The notes beneath the pieces were generated by a model that did no database searches, was not told the origin of the DNA, and saw only the letters and a program-made list of their open reading frames with translations. Positions 35,329 to 44,377 of a DNA stretch of 64,000 bases are shown one piece after another; the stretch's first letter is position 1, and every line of letters starts with the position of its first letter. Location: positions 1 to 64,000 of the forward strand of contig JAKSHX010000002.1 of assembly GCA_024399155.1 (NCBI GenBank), read 5' to 3'. The stretch comes from an archaeon (GTDB lineage: Archaea; Thermoplasmatota; Thermoplasmata; Methanomassiliicoccales; Methanomethylophilaceae). The translations under genes were made by a program, and so were the position numbers.

Positions 35329-35487
35329 CTCAGTTTTAAGATCAAATGCAAATATCGTAATTAAGAATCCAATACATGCGAGTGTAAACGCAACGGATAA
35401 TTTGAGACGATACGCACGATATTCGTTCAGCCAAACACCTACAGCATAATAGCGATGGTGATTTATGTTTAATTAGTGTAGTGAAAA

Positions 35488-35497
35488 CTTTATTTAT
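35488..35497 (+). promoter_or_regulatory. TATA-like element before tRNA-His
   Basis: CTTTATTTAT, about 33 bases before the mature 5' end of tRNA-His, leaving room for a short leader trimmed by RNase P. Confidence 0.45.
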
Positions 35498-35526
35498 GTC
35501 CACGTAATGGATGCATGCACTGTATG

Positions 35527-35603
35527 GCCCGGATAGGGTAGCCTGGTTATCCTAGGGGACTGTGGATCCCTTGACTCGTGTTCAAATCTCGGTCCGGGCC
35601 CCA
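35527..35603 (+). tRNA. tRNA-His (anticodon GTG), CCA encoded
   Basis: Acceptor stem GCCCGGA pairs with TCCGGGC, with discriminator C35600 and encoded CCA 35601-35603. A G at 35526 provides the encoded G-1 opposite C73, the identity feature of tRNA-His. Anticodon arm GGGGA-CTGTGGA-TCCCT gives GTG; T loop TTCAAAT. No intron. rtcB begins 20 bases downstream. Confidence 0.96.
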
Positions 35604-35622
35604 CTTATTTTCATAATTTGCG

Positions 35623-37086
35623 ATGGGTGTTGTTATGGTGTGGGAAGGAAGATTGGAAAAAATAGACAGCAACAGATGGAAAATTCCTGCTGATTATATG
35701 AAAGGAATGAAAACGGATGCCGTCATTTATGCCGATGACTCAATGATCGATAGTATCCGATCTGATAACTCACCACAACAAATTGCTAATACAGCATGCA
35801 TTCCAGGAATAGTAGGGCAATCAATAGCTATGCCGGATATCCATTTTGGATATGGTTTTCCAGTAGGAGGCATAGCAGCGGTAGACGCAGAATCTGGATC
35901 AATATCCCCTGGAGGTATAGGATTTGATATTAACTGCGGGGTTCGTCTCATAAAAACAGATCTTGTGTTGAATGATATAAATGGAAAATTGAAATCACTC
36001 ATTGACAATTTGTATAGGAATGTTCCGTCTGGATTGTGTTCTAAGGGGTTAACGAGAGTAGATAAGAGAGATATGCTCGAAATTCTTATGAATGGCTCAG
36101 AATGGGCTGTTGAGAATGGTTTCGGATGGGAAAAAGATCTTGATGTTACCGAAGAATGCGGAAAAATGACATCTGCTGATGAACACTTTGTTAGCGACAA
36201 ATCTAAAAAAAGAGGACTTTCACAATTAGGTTCATTGGGTTCTGGGAATCATTTTCTTGAAGTTGACGTGGTGGACACTGTATTTAATGAAGATGTTGCA
36301 AAATCGTTCGGACTAAAAAATGGACAGATCGCAATCACAGTGCACTGCGGTTCGAGAGGATGCGGACATCAGATAGCGACAGATTTTGTGCAGAGGATGG
36401 AACGATACATAAGTGATAACAAATTAGAACTTCCGGATAGACAACTTGCATGCGCACCGTTGAATAGCCCCCTTGGTGAAGAGTACTTTAAAGCAATGTC
36501 TTGTGGTGCTAATTACGCATGGGCGAATAGACAGATGATCACTCATTGGATCCGAGAATCGTTTGAAAATGTCATGAACGATTCTGCTGAAAATATGGGG
36601 ATCGATGTTGTATATGATGTAGCACATAATATTGCAAAATTAGAACGCCACACAATTGACGGTAAAAGTGTTGATGTGCTCGTACATAGGAAGGGTGCAA
36701 CGAGGGCATTCTGCGCCGGAAGATCTGAAATTACACAAATGTATCGCGATGTCGGACAACCTGTTATTATACCTGGAGATATGTTAACTGGCACGTATGT
36801 TCTTGTTGGTAAAAAAGGAGCAATGGAACAAACTTTTGGGTCGTCATGTCATGGCGCTGGAAGACAAATGTCCCGTAAATTTGCCATGTCTTCTATAAAC
36901 GTCAAAGATGTGAAGGAGAGCATGGCGGCTAGTGATATTTATTTGAGAAATGGTTCCGATGAAGGTTTGGTGGAGGAAGCCCCGCAGGCGTATAAAAACG
37001 TGGATCATGTGATTTCGATAGTATGTAATGCAGGTTTAACCGAAAAAATCGCTAGACTTAGACCTATTGGCGTCGTTAAAGGGTGA
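35623..37086 (+). CDS. rtcB: RNA-splicing ligase RtcB
   Basis: A 487-residue RtcB, the GTP- and Mn-dependent ligase that joins tRNA halves after intron removal. Motifs: MPDIHFGYGFPVGG, GFDINCGVR (metal Cys), LGSLGSGNHFLEV, VHCGSRGCGHQ, VYDVAHNIAKLE and the guanylated-His block SSCHGAGR. No intein interrupts it, unlike many archaeal rtcB genes. Start may be ATG 35623 or ATG 35635 (MVWEGRLEKI), the latter with GGTG 7 bases upstream. It sits 20 bases behind tRNA-His, so it may be made from the same transcript. Confidence 0.96.
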   Translation: MGVVMVWEGRLEKIDSNRWKIPADYMKGMKTDAVIYADDSMIDSIRSDNSPQQIANTACIPGIVGQSIAMPDIHFGYGFPVGGIAAVDAESGSISPGGIGFDINCGVRLIKTDLVLNDINGKLKSLIDNLYRNVPSGLCSKGLTRVDKRDMLEILMNGSEWAVENGFGWEKDLDVTEECGKMTSADEHFVSDKSKKRGLSQLGSLGSGNHFLEVDVVDTVFNEDVAKSFGLKNGQIAITVHCGSRGCGHQIATDFVQRMERYISDNKLELPDRQLACAPLNSPLGEEYFKAMSCGANYAWANRQMITHWIRESFENVMNDSAENMGIDVVYDVAHNIAKLERHTIDGKSVDVLVHRKGATRAFCAGRSEITQMYRDVGQPVIIPGDMLTGTYVLVGKKGAMEQTFGSSCHGAGRQMSRKFAMSSINVKDVKESMAASDIYLRNGSDEGLVEEAPQAYKNVDHVISIVCNAGLTEKIARLRPIGVVKG

Positions 37087-37145
37087 CCAAATTTGATGTG
37101 GGTTGTACTTGCGTCTTAATAAGTCTTTCTTTTTAAGCTATCCGT

Positions 37146-37430
37146 TTAAATTTTTTTAGCTAAAATACCGAGTGGTGTCATGACGTATGTTGAACCGACA
37201 ATGTTTATGCTATGTGATTTGATATACGCCTTTGTATGTAATGCCTCGATAAATTTACCTTTTTCATCAATATTTCCATTGAATTTGATATATCGACTGT
37301 AATGACAGATCTGCCCCTGTTAGTTGTATAACTTTATTCATGTAACTAACGCTTAACGGTGTGCATAATCTAATTCTAGCCTCCGACGTTTTCCGTGTAC
37401 ATCGTATCTGTCTAGATTAACAGATATCAT
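37146..37430 (-). pseudogene. frameshifted remnant of a small gene
   Basis: Minus strand, three successive protein-like pieces in different phases. From ATG 37430, MISVNLDRYDVHGKRRR; then a shifted piece RLCTPLSVSYMNKVIQLTGADLS; then KFNGNIDEKGKFIEALHTKAY continuing to VGSTYVMTPLGILAKKI and a TAA at 37146-37148. A TATA box (GTTATAAAGA, 37462-37471) lies about 35 bases before the ATG. The pieces add up to about 90 codons, so this looks like one small gene with two indels. Family not recognised. Convergent with rtcB. Confidence 0.45.
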
Positions 37431-37480
37431 TTTTGGGGCTTCTGTCGATGATGTGTCTTTTCTTTATAACCCTGTTTTAT

Positions 37481-37972
37481 TTATTCCCCATATCTCCAAA
37501 GTTTGTCTCCAACATTATGAATAGTTTTTATGGCTCTTCCTTTTTCTTTTGATTTAATCCTAATCGCATCATATAATGCAACTCCAACTGCAAGTGGAAC
37601 ACCGTTTTTAACATCTTTAATCCAGACGAGATCTCCTTCTTTAACAGAAGAATCAACATCCACTATACCTGGACCCATAACGTCAGCCCCATTGGTAACG
37701 TAAGGTACTGCACCCATATCAACTGTGACTGACCTAGTTTCTGGTTTATAGGCAAGAAGACCTCTGATCGTTAGAAAAGGTTTGCCTTCATAGATTATAC
37801 ACAAAATGTCTCCATTAACAAATATTACATCAAAATCTGTACTTTCGGCGATGTCTACGACGTCTTTTTCTGTAAAGAAATCTTTTGTAAATAGTTGCTT
37901 TAGGTCTGTGGCAAGCTGTTTAACCTCTTTCTCTCTCATTCTTTTTCTTTTTTTTATCCTAATATCAGCCAT
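37481..37972 (-). CDS. PUA-domain RNA-binding protein (MCT-1/Tma20-like)
   Basis: A 163-residue protein with an N-terminal pre-PUA region (residues 1-80) and a C-terminal PUA domain. The segment VPYVTNGADVMGPGIVDVD is the family hallmark, followed by GDLVWI and PLAVGVALY. This matches the archaeal homologues of MCT-1/Tma20, which bind the small ribosomal subunit with a DENR/SUI1-type partner and act in initiation or recycling. The N terminus is strongly basic (RIKKRKRMREK). It stands alone; the next element downstream is a gene remnant. Confidence 0.8.
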   Translation of the reverse strand: MADIRIKKRKRMREKEVKQLATDLKQLFTKDFFTEKDVVDIAESTDFDVIFVNGDILCIIYEGKPFLTIRGLLAYKPETRSVTVDMGAVPYVTNGADVMGPGIVDVDSSVKEGDLVWIKDVKNGVPLAVGVALYDAIRIKSKEKGRAIKTIHNVGDKLWRYGE

Positions 37973-38168
37973 TAGAAATCTTATCTCTGTAAGTGTATAA
38001 CAATTTTCTCAGATAACATGTGTTGATGTAAATTTTCGCTATATGTTTGTATGATGACGTACGTAGATCTTGAGCATTTTGGTTATATTTTTCAATAAAA
38101 ACTGCGTTTCTGCGGGGTGCATGATTATTATTTAATTATGTATCACTATCCTTTTTTGGTGTAAATTA

Positions 38169-38885
38169 ATGGGAATTAAGATTGCTATTTGTGAAACGGA
38201 ATGCAAGAATGCACTATGTACTCCGTATAAAACCAAAATTGTAAAGGTGATGGTGAATGACGTTGAAGGATTTGAAAACATTTCAGAGGTGGAAGAATTC
38301 GTTACTTTAGATGACGCTAAGAAAATTTTTACTGACTGGGAGGCTTTCATTAAAAGAAATAGAATCAGTAAGGAAACAGATGCTATTTACATGGTAAAAA
38401 TCAAAAATGATGATGATAAAATAAAGCTTACACCTAAGATGCAAAAAAAATACACTGGATGGATTAATGTTGAAAGTTTGAGTGACACTGAAAAAGAAAG
38501 AGTTCTTGTGGCATCTAAACCGGAAAATCGTATCACTGAGTGGGATCGTATGGAATTTGACGAGGTGAACGATATTTGTGCTAATTGCCAGTTATCGTGG
38601 TGTAAAGGATGCATTGGTACGTTCGGATCAGATAATAGTAAATTACCGGAGATTGCCGATAAAAAAGGATGTCCCCTCATCGCGTCTATTCCTAAAAGTT
38701 CAGAGGAACAAAAAAGGTTCAGTTCTGAAGAAGCACGAGAGCTTAAGAGAGAAGTGAATATACTTAATGCGGCACTCCTTGAGGAGGGAAAGATATTTGT
38801 AAGAAGGTACGGCAGGGCCCTCGAGCGTTTGGATGCCGTAGCGGACATTTGTATAAGAGAAAATTGTGGATTCTTCTTCTTTTGA
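38169..38885 (+). CDS. Cys-rich protein of unknown function, 238 residues
   Basis: I do not recognise a family. Visible: N-terminal Cys group (IAICETECKNALCTPY), an alpha/beta middle, a four-Cys cluster CANCQLSWCKGC near residues 139-150 with another Cys in KKGCPL, a charged helical C-terminal region (SSEEARELKREVNILNAALLEEGK, a possible coiled coil), and a final CIRENCGFFFF. The CxxCx4CxxC spacing suits zinc or iron-sulfur binding. Start ATG 38169 follows a TATA-like sequence near 38130-38140. No operon partner; convergent with the flavoprotein gene. Confidence 0.65.
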   Translation: MGIKIAICETECKNALCTPYKTKIVKVMVNDVEGFENISEVEEFVTLDDAKKIFTDWEAFIKRNRISKETDAIYMVKIKNDDDKIKLTPKMQKKYTGWINVESLSDTEKERVLVASKPENRITEWDRMEFDEVNDICANCQLSWCKGCIGTFGSDNSKLPEIADKKGCPLIASIPKSSEEQKRFSSEEARELKREVNILNAALLEEGKIFVRRYGRALERLDAVADICIRENCGFFFF

Positions 38886-38903
38886 GATTTGACGGGAATC
38901 TTA

Positions 38904-39473
38904 TTATTTCTTTATCAACTGTTCAAACATGTTGTGCGCCAATTGCCTAAGTGCCTTCATACCCTTACTATCTTTTTCAATGCTGGTAGGATCATTTCCA
39001 GTTAATACTGCAATAGGTGTTGAACCCACTACAACAACCTGGTTACCTAAAAGCCAATTAACTAATTCTGAATAAACACTAATGCCACCGTCACGTTCCT
39101 GTATCGCAAATGCGGCACCAATCTTCCCTTTTAAAGGATTTTTTCCGAATTTGCATGCAAACCCTGCACGTTCTAAAAATATCTTAAGTTGAGCGGTACA
39201 CGAACCATAATACGCAGGTGATGCTAAAATTATACCATCAGCTATTTTCATTTTGTCGAGATAACTGTTCATGTTGTCATCTTCGGCGATGCATCTTCCA
39301 TCTCCTCTTATTTCACATGAACTGCAATGATTACATGGATTCATATGGGATTCATAAATTTGAATGCAATCCGTCTCTATTCCATCCTTATTTAACTCGT
39401 CTAGAACCATATTCAAAGCATATGACGTACTGCCAAGGAGACGCGGGCTACCGTTGAAAGCCACGACCTTCAT
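38904..39473 (-). CDS. iron-sulfur flavoprotein (flavodoxin-like NAD(P)H/FMN reductase)
   Basis: From ATG 39473 (MKVVAFNGSPR) the protein has 189 residues; ATG 39479 adds two. FMN-binding flavodoxin fold: FNGSPRLLGST phosphate loop and SPAYYGSCTAQLK. The compact Cys motif CNHCSSCEIRGDGRC near residues 47-61 is that of Isf-type iron-sulfur flavoproteins of methanogens, which hold one [4Fe-4S] next to FMN. Likely role: electron transfer or oxygen/peroxide defence. It is divergent from sufC, fitting iron-sulfur or redox stress functions. Confidence 0.87.
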   Translation of the reverse strand: MKVVAFNGSPRLLGSTSYALNMVLDELNKDGIETDCIQIYESHMNPCNHCSSCEIRGDGRCIAEDDNMNSYLDKMKIADGIILASPAYYGSCTAQLKIFLERAGFACKFGKNPLKGKIGAAFAIQERDGGISVYSELVNWLLGNQVVVVGSTPIAVLTGNDPTSIEKDSKGMKALRQLAHNMFEQLIKK

Positions 39474-39586
39474 ACACATCGCTGTGGTGTACGTTCATAT
39501 AAACTAAATATTTATGTCGACGTCACCGCTGTAGTTTCGACACAATTGGCATAAATTTTATTTTAATAATGAAATCAGGTGATGAA

Positions 39587-40360
39587 GTGAATTTAGTGTT
39601 AGAAGTCAAAGATCTCCATGTAGAGGCTGGAGGAAAAGAAATTCTCAAAGGTGTTTCTTTTACAGTTATGAAAGGTGAGACTTGCGTCTTATTTGGACCC
39701 AACGGTTCCGGTAAATCAACACTTTTGTCAGCTATTATGGGCCTCACCACGTGCAAAGTCACACATGGAGAGATCATATTTAATGGAAAGAATATTACGG
39801 GGATGGCTGTAAACGAACGTGCTAAAATGGGTATAGGAATGATGATGCAAAGACCCCCAAACGTCACTGGTGTGACATTAGGCGACCTATGTAAGGCCAT
39901 TAGTAGCGAAGATCATCTAATTTTAAAGAAGTCGTCCGAATTCAAAATGAAATCTTTTCTTGAGAGAGATATTAACGTAGGATTCTCTGGGGGAGAAATT
40001 AAAAGATCCGAACTCATGCAACTTATGGCACAAAAACCAGACTTCATTCTGTTGGATGAACCCGAATCAGGTGTTGACTTGGAAAATATAAGTCTCATCG
40101 GACGGAAGGTTCATGAACTACTTTACTCAAAAGAAGATAGCAAGTGCAAAGATCGCACAGAGTTAGAGTATAAACATGTGTCATCGTTGATTATCACACA
40201 CACTGGTCAAATACTGGACTATACGGATGCTGATAGAGCATTCGTTCTTATGGACGGTCTCATTCGTTGCACCGGACGTCCCATGGACATTTTTAAAGAT
40301 ATTAGGGAAAAAGGCTATGAGGGGTGCGTATCATGCAGGATGGTTCAAACGAGTCAGTAA
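39587..40360 (+). CDS. sufC: SufC/SmsC, ABC ATPase of iron-sulfur cluster assembly
   Basis: An ABC ATPase without membrane segments: Walker A FGPNGSGKST, Q-loop MMMQRPPNV, signature FSGGEIKRSE, Walker B FILLDEPESGVD and H-loop ITHTGQ. The GGEIKR signature and DEPESGVD are typical of SufC. It drives assembly on SufB. GTG 39587 (MNLVLEVKDL) sits 8 bases after AGGTGAT and is preferred to ATG 39569. It overlaps the sufB gene by 37 bases. With only C and B present this is the minimal archaeal SUF system (SMS type), lacking SufD, SufS and SufE. Confidence 0.93.
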   Translation: MNLVLEVKDLHVEAGGKEILKGVSFTVMKGETCVLFGPNGSGKSTLLSAIMGLTTCKVTHGEIIFNGKNITGMAVNERAKMGIGMMMQRPPNVTGVTLGDLCKAISSEDHLILKKSSEFKMKSFLERDINVGFSGGEIKRSELMQLMAQKPDFILLDEPESGVDLENISLIGRKVHELLYSKEDSKCKDRTELEYKHVSSLIITHTGQILDYTDADRAFVLMDGLIRCTGRPMDIFKDIREKGYEGCVSCRMVQTSQ

Positions 40361-41547
40361 AGAAATCTTTCAACGCAAGACCCTCATATGATCATAAAGT
40401 TGATATCGAGACGTACGTCGTGGATGATTCTCAAATCAAGGTTGATAGTCTTTCTAAGATGGAAAAAAACACTCGTAAAACTATGGAAAATGTCGGTATC
40501 GTCACTGATGAAAAAGATCGTGCCGGAACCATAATGTTCATCAACAATAAAGTTAGCTACTGTTCAATTCGCAGTCAGGATGGATTAGAAATAATGCCTA
40601 TGTCCGAAGCTGGAGAAAAGTACCATTGGTTAAAAGATTATTGCTGGAAAGCTGTGAACCCTGAGAGTGATGAGTACACTAAAAGAGCCTATCATGATAA
40701 CGCAGATGGATATTTTATACATGTTTTGCCTGGGTATCACATTAAAGATCCAATTCAGTCGTGTATGATGATTGGTACAAAAAAAGGCATACAAACTCTA
40801 CATAATGTTATTGTCATTGAAAATGGAGGATATCTAGAAATCATAACCGGATGTGCAACTGGAAGCCATGTCAACGAAGGTTTGCATATTAGTATCTCTG
40901 AAATATATGTGAAAGATGATGCGGAAGTAGTTTTCTCTATGGTTCATAACTGGGGAACGAAGACAGCTGTACGTCCAAGAACGACGTGCATTTTAAATAA
41001 AAACGCAAGGTACACTAACAACTATATTTTGCTGGAGCCAGTAGGTACGTTGCAAAGTAATCCTTCATGCTTTTTAAATGGAAAAGGGTCAAGTTGTAAG
41101 TTCAACACTATATGTTTAGCTCAAAAAGAATCGGACATTGACATTGGCGGAATCGCTATACTTAATGCACCCAACACCAGTGCCGAGATTATATCACGCA
41201 ATATTTGTAATGGTGGTAGAATTATAGCCCGCGGACGTCTCGTTGGTAACAGCAATGATACAAAGGCACATTTAGAATGCAAGAGCATTATGATCAAGGA
41301 CGGTGGAAGAACTGAGGCCATACCTGAGTTAGAAGCTACAGTACCTAATGTTGAGATGACACATGAAGCTGCTGTCGGAAAAATTGCAAGAGAACAAATA
41401 GAGTATTTGATGTCCCGCGGACTTTCTGAAAGCGATGCAATTAGTATGATTGTTAGAGGATTTCTTATTGGGAGCATCAACGGCCTCTCTGAAAATCTCA
41501 GAAGTAAAGTTGATGATGCTATTAAAAAAACCGATCTCGGAAATTAG
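40324..41547 (+). CDS. sufB: SufB/SmsB, scaffold protein of iron-sulfur cluster assembly
   Basis: A 407-residue SufB/SufD-family protein. The beta-helix core runs from about residue 130 to 330 (LHNVIVIENGGYLEIITGCAT, NGRIIARGRLVGNSNDTKAHLECKSIM), and the C-terminal helices include AAVGKIAREQIEYLMSRGLSESDA. It forms the scaffold on which clusters are built with SufC. SufB-type rather than SufD-type is inferred because it is the only partner. The 5' end overlaps sufC by 37 bases, so synthesis is coupled. Confidence 0.92.
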   Translation: MRIMQDGSNESVKKSFNARPSYDHKVDIETYVVDDSQIKVDSLSKMEKNTRKTMENVGIVTDEKDRAGTIMFINNKVSYCSIRSQDGLEIMPMSEAGEKYHWLKDYCWKAVNPESDEYTKRAYHDNADGYFIHVLPGYHIKDPIQSCMMIGTKKGIQTLHNVIVIENGGYLEIITGCATGSHVNEGLHISISEIYVKDDAEVVFSMVHNWGTKTAVRPRTTCILNKNARYTNNYILLEPVGTLQSNPSCFLNGKGSSCKFNTICLAQKESDIDIGGIAILNAPNTSAEIISRNICNGGRIIARGRLVGNSNDTKAHLECKSIMIKDGGRTEAIPELEATVPNVEMTHEAAVGKIAREQIEYLMSRGLSESDAISMIVRGFLIGSINGLSENLRSKVDDAIKKTDLGN

Positions 41548-41679
41548 CCGCATTTGAGGCTAACATTATCATTTTTGTTGTATTCGGGTGACGTGTTACA
41601 CTTGGGATCACTCTTGAGTCATACATTCGTTCCATCGAACGCTGATATAGCCTGTTTTTTATAATATAAATTTAATCGG

Positions 41680-43242
41680 ATGGGCGTTGGAGAGTACTTT
41701 GTGATTATAAATATCGGAATTCTTTTTACATTTATCCTATATTTCTTACTGATTCTCAGTATAGGCTACTACTTTTACCATAAAATTCACAATATGGAAG
41801 ACTATATTATTGGTGGAAGAGAACTCAACCCTTATGTCGGCGCTATGTCCGCTCAAGCTTCCGATATGAGCGGGTGGCTTCTGCTTGGTTTGCCTGGATC
41901 TATATACGCTGCCGGTCTTGGAGGAGTTTGGATTGGTATCAGTCTTGCTGTTGGTTCATACTTTGCTTGGCTTTTGATAGCAAAACGTCTTAGGATTTAT
42001 TCTGAAAAATGTGGTAATGCCCTTACTATCCCCGAATTCTTTTCAAACCGTTTCAAAGATGAGTCAGGATATATCAGATTTGTCAGTTCTGCTGTCATTC
42101 TCGTATTTTTTACCTTTTACGTAACATCAGGATTTGTATCGGGCGGTAATATCCTCGTATCTGTCCTTGGACTCGGGACCGGACAGTATAAAATAGCTGT
42201 ATTTATCACAGCGGTGATTATTATTTCCTATACTTTCCTTGGGGGGTTCAAAGCTATATGTTGGGCAGATCTCGTACAAGCCCTACTTATGCTATTTGCA
42301 ATTATTATTGTGCCTCTTGCTGCACTTGGACAAATTGACGGTGGCTGGGAGCACATGGTCAACGTCGTCAATAATGAAGTCAATCATTTTATGGATATAA
42401 CGTGGAATAATGGTTCACCAATAAATGTCACAATATTGCTCTCGTCTCTTGCGTGGGGACTCGGATATTTTGGTATGCCCCATATTATCGTCAAATATAT
42501 GGCTATTAAAGATCCGGAAAAAATAAAGGTTGCACGTCGTGTGGGAACTATATGGATCATTATTGCACTTATCGGTGCCACTCTCATTGGTATAGTTGGA
42601 CGTGCATATATGCCGGGACTTCCCAACCCCGAAAGAGCATTTATCGAAATTGTCGGAAGTGGAATATTCACAACCTTCACTTGTGGCATTCTTTATGCTG
42701 CATTGATGGCTGCTGTTATGAGCACAGCCGATTCACAACTTCTTGTAGCGTCATCTTCAGTAACGAACGATTTGTGTCATAAGTATACCAAAAGTAAGGA
42801 ACGAAATATTGACGAAAAAAAGCTTATGTGGATTTCTCGAGCTGTTGTAATTGTAATTGCAATAATTGCTATGATTTTTGCCTTAGATGAGAATAGTAGT
42901 ATTATGAATTTGGTTTCTTTTGCGTGGAGTGGCTTTGGTGCAGCTTTTGGGCCTATCATAATATTAGCGCTATTCTGGAAGCATATAAACGCAAAAGGTG
43001 CCATGGCTGGAATGTTAACTGGATTTATCGCAGATGTCATATGGAATTCATTCTTTAATGGTATCGGGATTATTCCAAAACTTCTAAATCAGAATTGGTG
43101 CGTCTGGAACTCCGGACTCTATGAATTGTTACCTGCGTTTGTATTAACATTTATTGTTGCAATCACCGTAAGTTTACTTACCAAAAATTCTGATGAAAAT
43201 GTTCAAAAAGAATTTGACAAAATGATTTCTGAAAAATTTTGA
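41680..43242 (+). CDS. putP: sodium/solute symporter, PutP-like (proline)
   Basis: A 520-residue membrane protein with 13 predicted helices, of the sodium:solute symporter family. Typical PutP features: MEDYIIGGRELNPYVGAMSAQASDMSGWLLLGLPG in helices 1-2, GLGGVWIGISLAVG, and AAVMSTADSQLLVASS (sodium-site Ser/Thr in helix 8). It imports proline or a similar solute with Na+. A TATA-like tataatataaat sits just before ATG 41680. Amino-acid import fits a host- or community-associated lifestyle; that is inference. Confidence 0.9.
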   Translation: MGVGEYFVIINIGILFTFILYFLLILSIGYYFYHKIHNMEDYIIGGRELNPYVGAMSAQASDMSGWLLLGLPGSIYAAGLGGVWIGISLAVGSYFAWLLIAKRLRIYSEKCGNALTIPEFFSNRFKDESGYIRFVSSAVILVFFTFYVTSGFVSGGNILVSVLGLGTGQYKIAVFITAVIIISYTFLGGFKAICWADLVQALLMLFAIIIVPLAALGQIDGGWEHMVNVVNNEVNHFMDITWNNGSPINVTILLSSLAWGLGYFGMPHIIVKYMAIKDPEKIKVARRVGTIWIIIALIGATLIGIVGRAYMPGLPNPERAFIEIVGSGIFTTFTCGILYAALMAAVMSTADSQLLVASSSVTNDLCHKYTKSKERNIDEKKLMWISRAVVIVIAIIAMIFALDENSSIMNLVSFAWSGFGAAFGPIIILALFWKHINAKGAMAGMLTGFIADVIWNSFFNGIGIIPKLLNQNWCVWNSGLYELLPAFVLTFIVAITVSLLTKNSDENVQKEFDKMISEKF

Positions 43243-43486
43243 CAAACAGAGAAATTCTAATTTTTTCATTTTATAACATCGTTCACAATAAAACGAATCA
43301 TTCGGTCAGTGTACTTTGATATGACGCACTTTGAAATTTGGTGAATATTACATAAAGTATTTATATAATGATGACCGGGTCTCATGGATATCTTTTGATG
43401 TGATACTGATAAAAACTACACAGTCTTACAACCGTGTATGTTAGCGTCATATCGTCGATTAAATCCTTATATTATAATTACGGTCG
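43243..43486. other. intergenic region before mrp
   Basis: AT-rich spacer with two TATA-like runs: one near 43357-43367, with no evident gene behind it, and one at 43466-43478 placed for a leaderless start of mrp at 43505. Nothing else supported. Confidence 0.4.
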
Positions 43487-43504
43487 ATGGCAGGGGACGA
43501 TATA

Positions 43505-44326
43505 ATGTCTAAACCAATGATCAGTGAAGACGATTTTAAACTTGAGATTAGTCTTGAAAGAATTAAACATGTAATTATAATTATGAGTGGAAAGGGCGGT
43601 GTAGGTAAAAGTACGGTAGCTACTAACATCGCAGCAGCATTATCAACAATGGGATACCAGACGGGCATCATGGATGTTGACATAACCGGACCGAATATCC
43701 CAAAGATGTTCGGGATCGAGGATGGAAAGCTTGATGTCTTTGACGGAAAACTTGTTCCAGTAACAGTCCCGCCGTCTTTAAAAATAATCTCTATGGCATT
43801 TCTACTTACCAGCAAGGATGATGCTGTAATGTGGAGAGGCCCGGTTAAGATGACTGCTATTAGACAATTCATAGAAGACGTTTCATGGGGAGACCTCGAT
43901 TATCTCATAGTAGACATGCCTCCAGGCACGGGAGACGAGGCTATATCAATTGCACAACTCATACCAAAAGCAGATGGGATGGTTATTGTTACCACACCTC
44001 AAGATGTTGCACTTCTCGATTCGAGAAAGTCGATCACGTTCTCAGCACAATCTCATATTCCGATTATTGGACTTATAGAAAACATGTGTGGATTTGTCTG
44101 CCCTCACTGTGGTAAAACAACTGATATTTTTAAGTCTGGTGGTGGAGTGAAGACAGCGAAAGACTTGAACATAAGATTCTTGGGTTCGATACCCGTTGAA
44201 CCAGGGATTGTTGTTAGTAGCGATTCAGGTATGCCAATAGTGATAGATAATCCAAATTCAACGTCTGCAAAAATGTTCAAAAAAATTACTGAAGAAATCA
44301 TTAAAATAGTTAAACATGACAGATGA
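43505..44326 (+). CDS. mrp: Mrp/NBP35-family P-loop ATPase, iron-sulfur carrier
   Basis: From ATG 43505 (MSKPMISEDD) the protein has 273 residues; an in-frame ATG at 43487 adds six but lies too close to the TATA run at 43466-43478. Deviant Walker A SGKGGVGKST, switch region DVDITGPNIPKMFG, Walker B-like VDMPPGTGDE, and the CxxC of FVCPHCGK that holds a bridging [4Fe-4S] cluster in the dimer. Mrp/ApbC proteins transfer clusters to apo-proteins. It lies a few kb from sufCB, which would build the clusters. Confidence 0.92.
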   Translation: MSKPMISEDDFKLEISLERIKHVIIIMSGKGGVGKSTVATNIAAALSTMGYQTGIMDVDITGPNIPKMFGIEDGKLDVFDGKLVPVTVPPSLKIISMAFLLTSKDDAVMWRGPVKMTAIRQFIEDVSWGDLDYLIVDMPPGTGDEAISIAQLIPKADGMVIVTTPQDVALLDSRKSITFSAQSHIPIIGLIENMCGFVCPHCGKTTDIFKSGGGVKTAKDLNIRFLGSIPVEPGIVVSSDSGMPIVIDNPNSTSAKMFKKITEEIIKIVKHDR

Positions 44327-44377
44327 TAAAGGAAGGATGTCACATTTCATTCTCCACCTATTATCATTGTGACGTAA

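Noticed and set aside
35623-37086. Intein in RtcB (and in DP2 at 60116-63520)
   Set aside because: Both proteins have normal lengths with uninterrupted catalytic motifs.
43368-43409. C/D box RNA (ATGATGA ... CTGA)
   Set aside because: Box spacing is too short for C', D' and two guides, and the nearest TATA box would start transcription inside the element.
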